DNA of 64,000 nt. Source: Desmonostoc geniculatum HA4340-LM1. Lineage in GTDB: Bacteria; Cyanobacteriota; Cyanobacteriia; Cyanobacteriales; Nostocaceae. The stretch's first letter is position 1. The number at the start of each line of letters is the position of its first letter. Both the position numbers and the translations under genes were made by a program. Under the pieces are notes generated by a model. That model saw only the letters and a list, made by a program, of their open reading frames with translations. It ran no database searches and had not been told where the DNA came from. Of the stretch, positions 59,861-64,000 are shown piece after piece. The DNA lies in the NCBI GenBank assembly GCA_019359545.1, contig JAHHHB010000018.1, positions 1-64,000 on the forward strand, written 5' to 3'.

Positions 59861-59867
59861 ATCTAGT

Positions 59868-60062
59868 CATTGGTCATTGGTCATTAGTCATTAGTCATTG
59901 GTCACTTGTACTGAGCGTACCCCTACGGGAAAGCAATCTACTCGTAGCGTCTCCAAGAGTTGCCGTTGGCGCAGCATCTCCAAAAGTTGTACTAGTCATT
60001 AATTTTATGCAAACGACAAATGACAAATGACAAACGACAAACGACAACTGACAAATGACAAT
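59868..60062. repeat. STRR repeats, CATTGGT/CATTAGT and GACAAAT types
   Basis: TCATTGGTCATTGGTCATTAG (59868-59902) and, after a GTAGCGTCTCCAAGAGTTG-type short repeat, ACAAATGACAAATGACAAAC runs to 60060. The two runs are complementary in type and could pair. They separate the coiled-coil gene from the UbiB-like gene. Confidence 0.88.
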
Positions 60063-60066
60063 TTGA

Positions 60067-61803
60067 GTGTCTTTTATTGCTGATAATTCGGTTGCAAACC
60101 AACGGTATATGGAGCATATGGAACAAGGTTATTCGGATAAGGCATACCGTTGGAATCGGGAAAAATACTCTAGCAGACGGCGTTTTGTGGACATTTGGTC
60201 TTTCGTTTTGACCTTATTGTTCAGACTTTGGTTATACAACAAATCTTGGAGTTATCCAGGTGGTGTAACTGAAGCCAAGCAAACTGCAAGACGCAAAATC
60301 CAAGCGCTTTGGATTCGCAATACCTTGCTGGACTTAGGCCCAACCTTCATCAAAGTTGGGCAATTGTTTTCTACTCGTGCTGATATATTCCCTCTTGAAT
60401 ATGTAGAAGAACTGGCAAAGTTACAAGACAAAGTACCAGCATTTAGCTATGAACAAGTAGAAGCAATTATTGAACAAGAACTAGGCAAGAAAATTCCTGA
60501 ACTATTCCACAATTTTGAACCTATTCCTTTAGCTGCTGCTAGCTTGGGGCAAGTACACAAAGCCGTCCTGCACAGTGGAGAAGCGGTTGTAGTTAAAGTG
60601 CAACGTCCGGGGTTAAAAAAATTATTTGAAATAGATTTACAAATTCTCAAGGGAATTACCCGCTACTTTCAAAACCATCCCAAATGGGGAAAGGGGCGAG
60701 ATTGGCTCGGTATTTATGAAGAATGTTGTCGGATTCTTTGGGAAGAAATTGATTATCTCAATGAAGGCCGTAACGCTGATACTTTTCGCCGTAACTTTCG
60801 CGGCTACGATTGGGTAAAAGTCCCAAAAGTTTACTGGCGTTACACTACTTCCCGCGTGCTGACCTTAGAATATGTCCCTGGAATTAAAATTAGCCAATAT
60901 GAAGCCTTGGAAGCAGCGGGTTTAGATCGAAAAATCATCGCTCGTCAAGGCGCTCAAGCCTATTTGCTACAGTTACTCAATAGTGGCTTTTTCCACGCCG
61001 ACCCCCACCCAGGCAATATTGCCATCAGTCCCGATGGTGCTTTAATATTCTACGATTTTGGGATGATGGGGCAAATTAAGTCCAACATTCGTGAAGGACT
61101 GATGGAAACCTTGTTTGGTATTGCCCAAAAAGATGGCGATCGCGTTGTCCAGTCCCTCATCGATTTAGGTGCGATCGCCCCAGTAGATGACATGGGACCA
61201 GTGCGGCGTTCCGTCCAGTACATGCTGGACAATTTCATGGATAAGCCCTTTGAAAACCAATCAGTGGCCGCAATTAGTGATGATCTTTACGAAATAGCTT
61301 ATAATCAACCATTTAGATTTCCAGCAACTTTCACTTTTGTGATGCGAGCCTTTTCTACCCTAGAGGGGGTAGGCAAAGGCTTAGATCCAGAGTTTAACTT
61401 TATGGAAGTTGCCAAACCCTATGCAATGCAGCTTATGACCGATATGAATGGTTCTGAAGGGAATAGCTTTCTTAACGAATTGAGTCGTCAAGCAGCTCAA
61501 GTAAGTAGTACCGCGTTGGGTTTACCACGTAGGTTAGAGGATACCCTAGAAAAGTTAGAACGGGGAGACATGCGCTTACGCGTTCGGTCTATAGAAACTG
61601 AACGTTTGTTGCGGCGCCAAAGTAATATTCAGCTCTCAATGAGCTATGCTCTGTTAATCAGTGGTTTCACGCTTTCAGCTACTATTCTAGTAGTTATGAA
61701 TCGTGTATGGTTGGCACTGTTGCCCACTTTAATCGCAGTAGGGATTTCAGTAATTCTGATCCGACTACTTCTACGTCTCGACCGTTATGACCGTATGTAT
61801 TAA
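60067..61803 (+). CDS. UbiB/ABC1-type atypical kinase (AarF family), 578 aa
   Basis: ADCK/UbiB-type protein kinase-like ATPase. Signatures: ALWIRNTLLDLGPTFIKVGQ with LFSTRADIFP (KxGQ motif, about residues 85-108), AAASLGQVHKAVL (Ala-rich loop), VVVKVQRPGL (catalytic Lys), ILWEEIDYLNEGRNADTFRRNF, VLTLEYVPGIKISQ, GFFHADPHPGNI (catalytic loop) and IFYDFGMMG (metal-binding Asp). Two transmembrane helices are at the C-terminus (about 525-565). In bacteria and plastids these support quinone and tocopherol metabolism at membranes. A GTG start is used; Met15 is another possibility. The stop codon is followed at once by the PP2C gene. Confidence 0.93.
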   Translation: MSFIADNSVANQRYMEHMEQGYSDKAYRWNREKYSSRRRFVDIWSFVLTLLFRLWLYNKSWSYPGGVTEAKQTARRKIQALWIRNTLLDLGPTFIKVGQLFSTRADIFPLEYVEELAKLQDKVPAFSYEQVEAIIEQELGKKIPELFHNFEPIPLAAASLGQVHKAVLHSGEAVVVKVQRPGLKKLFEIDLQILKGITRYFQNHPKWGKGRDWLGIYEECCRILWEEIDYLNEGRNADTFRRNFRGYDWVKVPKVYWRYTTSRVLTLEYVPGIKISQYEALEAAGLDRKIIARQGAQAYLLQLLNSGFFHADPHPGNIAISPDGALIFYDFGMMGQIKSNIREGLMETLFGIAQKDGDRVVQSLIDLGAIAPVDDMGPVRRSVQYMLDNFMDKPFENQSVAAISDDLYEIAYNQPFRFPATFTFVMRAFSTLEGVGKGLDPEFNFMEVAKPYAMQLMTDMNGSEGNSFLNELSRQAAQVSSTALGLPRRLEDTLEKLERGDMRLRVRSIETERLLRRQSNIQLSMSYALLISGFTLSATILVVMNRVWLALLPTLIAVGISVILIRLLLRLDRYDRMY

Positions 61804-61818
61804 TTGTTGAAAAAATTT

Positions 61819-62556
61819 ATGAAAATTAATTTCACCGGTCTTAGCGATCCGGGACTTATTCGTTCTAATAATCAGGATGCTTACTATATCGACCCAGAGG
61901 GACGATTTTTTGTAGTCGCTGATGGGATGGGTGGTCATGCAGGAGGAGAAGAAGCAAGTCGCATTGCCACTAGGGAAATTCAGGCGTATTTAGTCGCAAA
62001 TTGGGAATCACCAAAGTCTTCTCAAGAATTGCTAGAGCAAGCTTTGTGGGGCGCAAATCAAGCGATTTTAGAAGATCAGCAAAATCATCCCGAACGCGCC
62101 GATATGGGTACAACGGTTGTAGCGGTAATTTTTCGCTCACCAGAACCGCCTTGGTGCGCTCATGTTGGTGATTCCCGGCTGTATCGCTTCCGAGAATCAC
62201 AATTAGAACAAGTAACCGAAGACCACACTTGGGTAGCACGGGCAATTAAAATCGGTGACATCACCCCGGATGAAGCACGGTTACACCCTTTTCGTCATGT
62301 ATTATCACGCTGCTTGGGGCGTGAAGACCTACATCAGATTGACGTGCAACCACTAGATGTCAAAATTGGCGATCGCTTCCTGCTATGTAGCGATGGTCTC
62401 ACAGAAGAACTTGTCGAGCAAAAGATTGCTAGCTGTCTCCAAGACAGTCCTTGGCTGGATAAAGCCGCCATCTCCCTCGTTGAGGCTGCTAAGGAGCAAG
62501 GAGGGCACGATAACATTACTGTTGTCATCGTCTCACTCGAAGAAAATAATCCCTAG
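61819..62556 (+). CDS. PP2C-type serine/threonine phosphatase, 245 aa
   Basis: Stp1/PrpC-like metal-dependent phosphatase: FTGLSDPGLIRSNNQDAYYI (first metal Asp), FVVADGMGGHAGGEEAS (catalytic DGMGGH), MGTTVVAVIF, AHVGDSRLYRFRE, EDHTWVARA, VLSRCLGREDLHQID, FLLCSDGLTEEL and EQGGHDNITVVIV (last metal Asp). Soluble and complete. ATG 61819 gives 245 aa; a TTG at 61804, directly behind the kinase stop codon, is less likely. Near-abutting genes imply joint transcription with the UbiB-like kinase, so the pair may form an antagonistic switch. A 15-bp palindrome overlaps its stop codon. Confidence 0.95.
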   Translation: MKINFTGLSDPGLIRSNNQDAYYIDPEGRFFVVADGMGGHAGGEEASRIATREIQAYLVANWESPKSSQELLEQALWGANQAILEDQQNHPERADMGTTVVAVIFRSPEPPWCAHVGDSRLYRFRESQLEQVTEDHTWVARAIKIGDITPDEARLHPFRHVLSRCLGREDLHQIDVQPLDVKIGDRFLLCSDGLTEELVEQKIASCLQDSPWLDKAAISLVEAAKEQGGHDNITVVIVSLEENNP

Positions 62557-62593
62557 TCATAGGTCATTTATCCTTGGCAAATGACCTATGACT
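62555..62593. repeat. 15-bp perfect inverted repeat at the end of the PP2C gene
   Basis: AGTCATAGGTCATTT and AAATGACCTATGACT with loop ATCCTTGGC, beginning inside the stop codon. No long T run follows, but it can act as a hairpin at the mRNA 3' end. Confidence 0.8.
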
Positions 62594-63187
62594 AATAATT
62601 AATGACAAATCCGGTAAATATACCCATCAATTTGTTCAACCTGAGCATTTTTCCTTTTGACAATTTGATACTAATATTTTTAGCCTCCAAAGCGATCTAA
62701 GGAGGCTGAATTTGCATAAATTAGTAAATTGACATCTTGCACGTCATGAGGTAAAGCGACTATAATTCACGCTTATTACCATTTATTCCCATACCTCCTT
62801 CAACAGCCCACCTGGGAAAGTTTTCTCATACTGGGGAAGACACCATCTTAGTTTTTCCCAACCAGGGAAACTATCAAAGATTAGGCATAACACCTAATTT
62901 TTTTCCAGCAAGAAAGGGTAAATAAAGTAGATATACCTATTTAAGACAAAAGAGAGCTTATTTTCTGGAATAGAACTCGGCCGACTTGGGTGGTATATCA
63001 GTGGGATTAGGTGCAAGATATCAGAGCGGAAAAATTCCACACTTAGGATGTGGGCAATCTGTCAAACACTTGTTATCTTTCTTAATACGGAGGAACAAAT
63101 GCGGGACAGATACAAGTCCAAGTATTATCCCATTTGGACTTCTGTGAACGATATCAGCTTTACGCGTTGTTTTTTCGGAGTAAACTT
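62594..63187. other. Intergenic region upstream of nblA
   Basis: About 590 bp. A hairpin AGCCTCC/GGAGGCT lies at 62682-62707. GGTAAATAAAGTAGATATAC (near 62919) is rich in GTA/TAC motifs, but no perfect NtcA box (GTA-N8-TAC) could be confirmed by eye. Promoters of nblA under nitrogen control are expected here from knowledge of the gene. No other gene seen. Confidence 0.5.
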
Positions 63188-63385
63188 ATGAACCAACCAA
63201 TGAAATTATCCTTAGAACAGCAATTCAGCATTTGCTCATTTGCAACTCAGGTGCAGAACATGAGCCATGAGCAGGCCAAAGATTTTCTGGTCAAGTTGTA
63301 TGAGCAAATGGTAGTCCGCGAGGCAACTTATCAAGAACTTCTGAAGCACCAGTGGGGCTTAGATTCTGGTTCCACTATGGCATAG
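63188..63385 (+). CDS. nblA: Phycobilisome degradation protein NblA, 65 aa
   Basis: MNQPMKLSLEQQFSICSFAT then QVQNMSHEQAKDFLVKLYEQ and MVVREATYQELLKHQWGLDS match the cyanobacterial NblA family in length and almost residue by residue. NblA is an adaptor that binds phycobiliproteins and guides them to Clp protease when nitrogen or another nutrient is scarce. The ATG at 63188 is used; the frame extends upstream (to 63134) but that part is not NblA-like. It is monocistronic. Confidence 0.95.
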   Translation: MNQPMKLSLEQQFSICSFATQVQNMSHEQAKDFLVKLYEQMVVREATYQELLKHQWGLDSGSTMA

Positions 63386-63844
63386 AGTCGTTCTGATGTC
63401 GCAGTGGGCGACCTCCTTCTCTTGCTTGGTTCCAATGAAGGAAAAGAGCTGGGGATGCCGGGGCGTCAACTCCGATAAACAATTCAACAAGCCTGGGGTA
63501 AAAATCTAACTCACGAAATTAACCAAAAATCAGTAAAGTCTTCGACGCTAGATTTGCTAGATACTAAAGTCAATTTGAGCTACAACTTACTGTGTACTTT
63601 AGCCAAACTTCTTGTTTTGTCTACTGTGAGAATCACACCTGCGTAAATTTATCCCAAATTAGACCATGTACATAAAAATATTTACATAGTGATTAGAGAG
63701 CATAACTTTTGGAGTTAGTACTTTCACTATTTATACATATAACTAGAACTTGGAACCTTATATATATTTTGTTTATAAAAATTTACAATTTTTGAGCGAA
63801 TGCTCTTTTTTACACAGAAAACATGTAACATTCATAAATTATTC
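63386..63844. other. Intergenic region, no gene seen
   Basis: About 460 bp between convergent nblA and the partial gene at the window end. AT-rich; no repeat or RNA signal recognised. It begins with TAGAGTCG at the nblA end. Confidence 0.5.
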
Positions 63845-64000
63845 CTAGTTGGAAAGATCGTATGGAGAATCTGTGTCAATACTTTCGAGTTTTGCCAGGA
63901 TTTGAGGCTTAATCTTTTCGTATTCGCTTTTGAGTAAATTTTTACTAATTTGCGGATCGGCAGAAGACATCAAGGTATTGCTGATTTTCACCCACTCTTG
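63845..64000 (-). CDS. Partial CDS (C-terminal 51 aa), unknown protein
   Basis: Reading from the window edge on the minus strand: QEWVKISNTLMSSADPQISK then NLLKSEYEKIKPQILAKLES and IDTDSPYDLSN, then TAG at 63847-63845. The composition is helical, polar and charged, like the end of a soluble protein. The frame is open to the edge and continues beyond it. No family recognised; the call rests on an open frame and plausible amino acid usage. Confidence 0.5.
   Translation of the reverse strand, partial: QEWVKISNTLMSSADPQISKNLLKSEYEKIKPQILAKLESIDTDSPYDLSN

Noticed and set aside
62594..63187. NtcA binding site upstream of nblA
   Set aside because: Expected from knowledge of nblA, but no perfect GTA-N8-TAC was confirmed by eye, so no regulatory feature is claimed.

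Overview
The window is chromosomal DNA of a filamentous, probably heterocyst-forming cyanobacterium of the Nostoc/Calothrix type. Evidence: photosystem II genes psbN, psbH and psbZ, cytochrome c6 (petJ), the phycobilisome-degradation gene nblA, a cyanobacterial group 2 sigma factor, many copies of the HIP1 octamer GCGATCGC, and abundant short tandem repeats (STRRs) of the kind typical of Nostocaceae. Genes lie on both strands in short operons, separated by repeat-rich spacers. Layout: 1-10 kb holds a 39-bp repeat array, a conserved hypothetical gene, a GH38 alpha-mannosidase, divergent psbN/psbH, a TerB-like gene, and a salicylate/isochorismate synthase-like gene followed by a methyltransferase. 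10-22 kb is housekeeping: an IS5-type transposase relic, tatA, pth, rpsU, an SPFH protein, folP-tpiA, priA, a group 2 sigma factor, a GNAT acetyltransferase and petJ. 22-24.7 kb is a mobile-element graveyard: a palindromic element, a group II intron that has lost its reverse transcriptase region, and tnpB and tnpA relics of an IS200/IS605 element. 24.7-34 kb carries a DHH-CBS-tRNA nucleotidyltransferase, psbZ-ribH, tRNA-Gly(GCC), a zinc-ribbon membrane protein with proA, a Tat-exported PhoD-type phosphatase and a small IS200/IS605-derived element. 34-44 kb has a Ser/Thr kinase, a DUF4278 protein, MltA, a truncated HAD gene, and a three-gene set encoding a ThDP enzyme, a KAS III-like enzyme and a GDSL esterase. 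44-54 kb has a giant HTH-STAND-WD40 protein, two small convergent ribbon-helix-helix-like paralogues, a fatty acid hydroxylase-family protein and an RTX-type repeat protein. 54-64 kb has DAHP synthase, a GNAT protein, a nitroreductase gene broken by two related MITEs, a cupin/aldolase pair, a half-length ABC-F protein, a UbiB/ABC1 kinase with a PP2C phosphatase, and nblA. How parts fit: the UbiB-like kinase and PP2C phosphatase are almost fused and may act together; psbN/psbH, psbZ and petJ serve the photosynthetic membrane; tatA encodes part of the export route that the PhoD-type phosphatase would use. The ThDP/KAS III/GDSL set and the chorismate enzyme/methyltransferase pair look like small uncharacterised biosynthetic modules. 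The strongest sequence-only observations are: (1) two MITEs of one family, each flanked by TA, in one nitroreductase gene, where removing each with one TA restores the reading frame; (2) another MITE family with 8-9 bp target duplications, one copy sitting at the centre of an older palindromic repeat; (3) intergenic repeats inserted in frame in essential genes (priA, the tRNA nucleotidyltransferase) and in the mannosidase; and (4) a KAS III homologue whose catalytic His is replaced by Asn at exactly conserved spacing. All functional assignments come from reading motifs; no database search was run.
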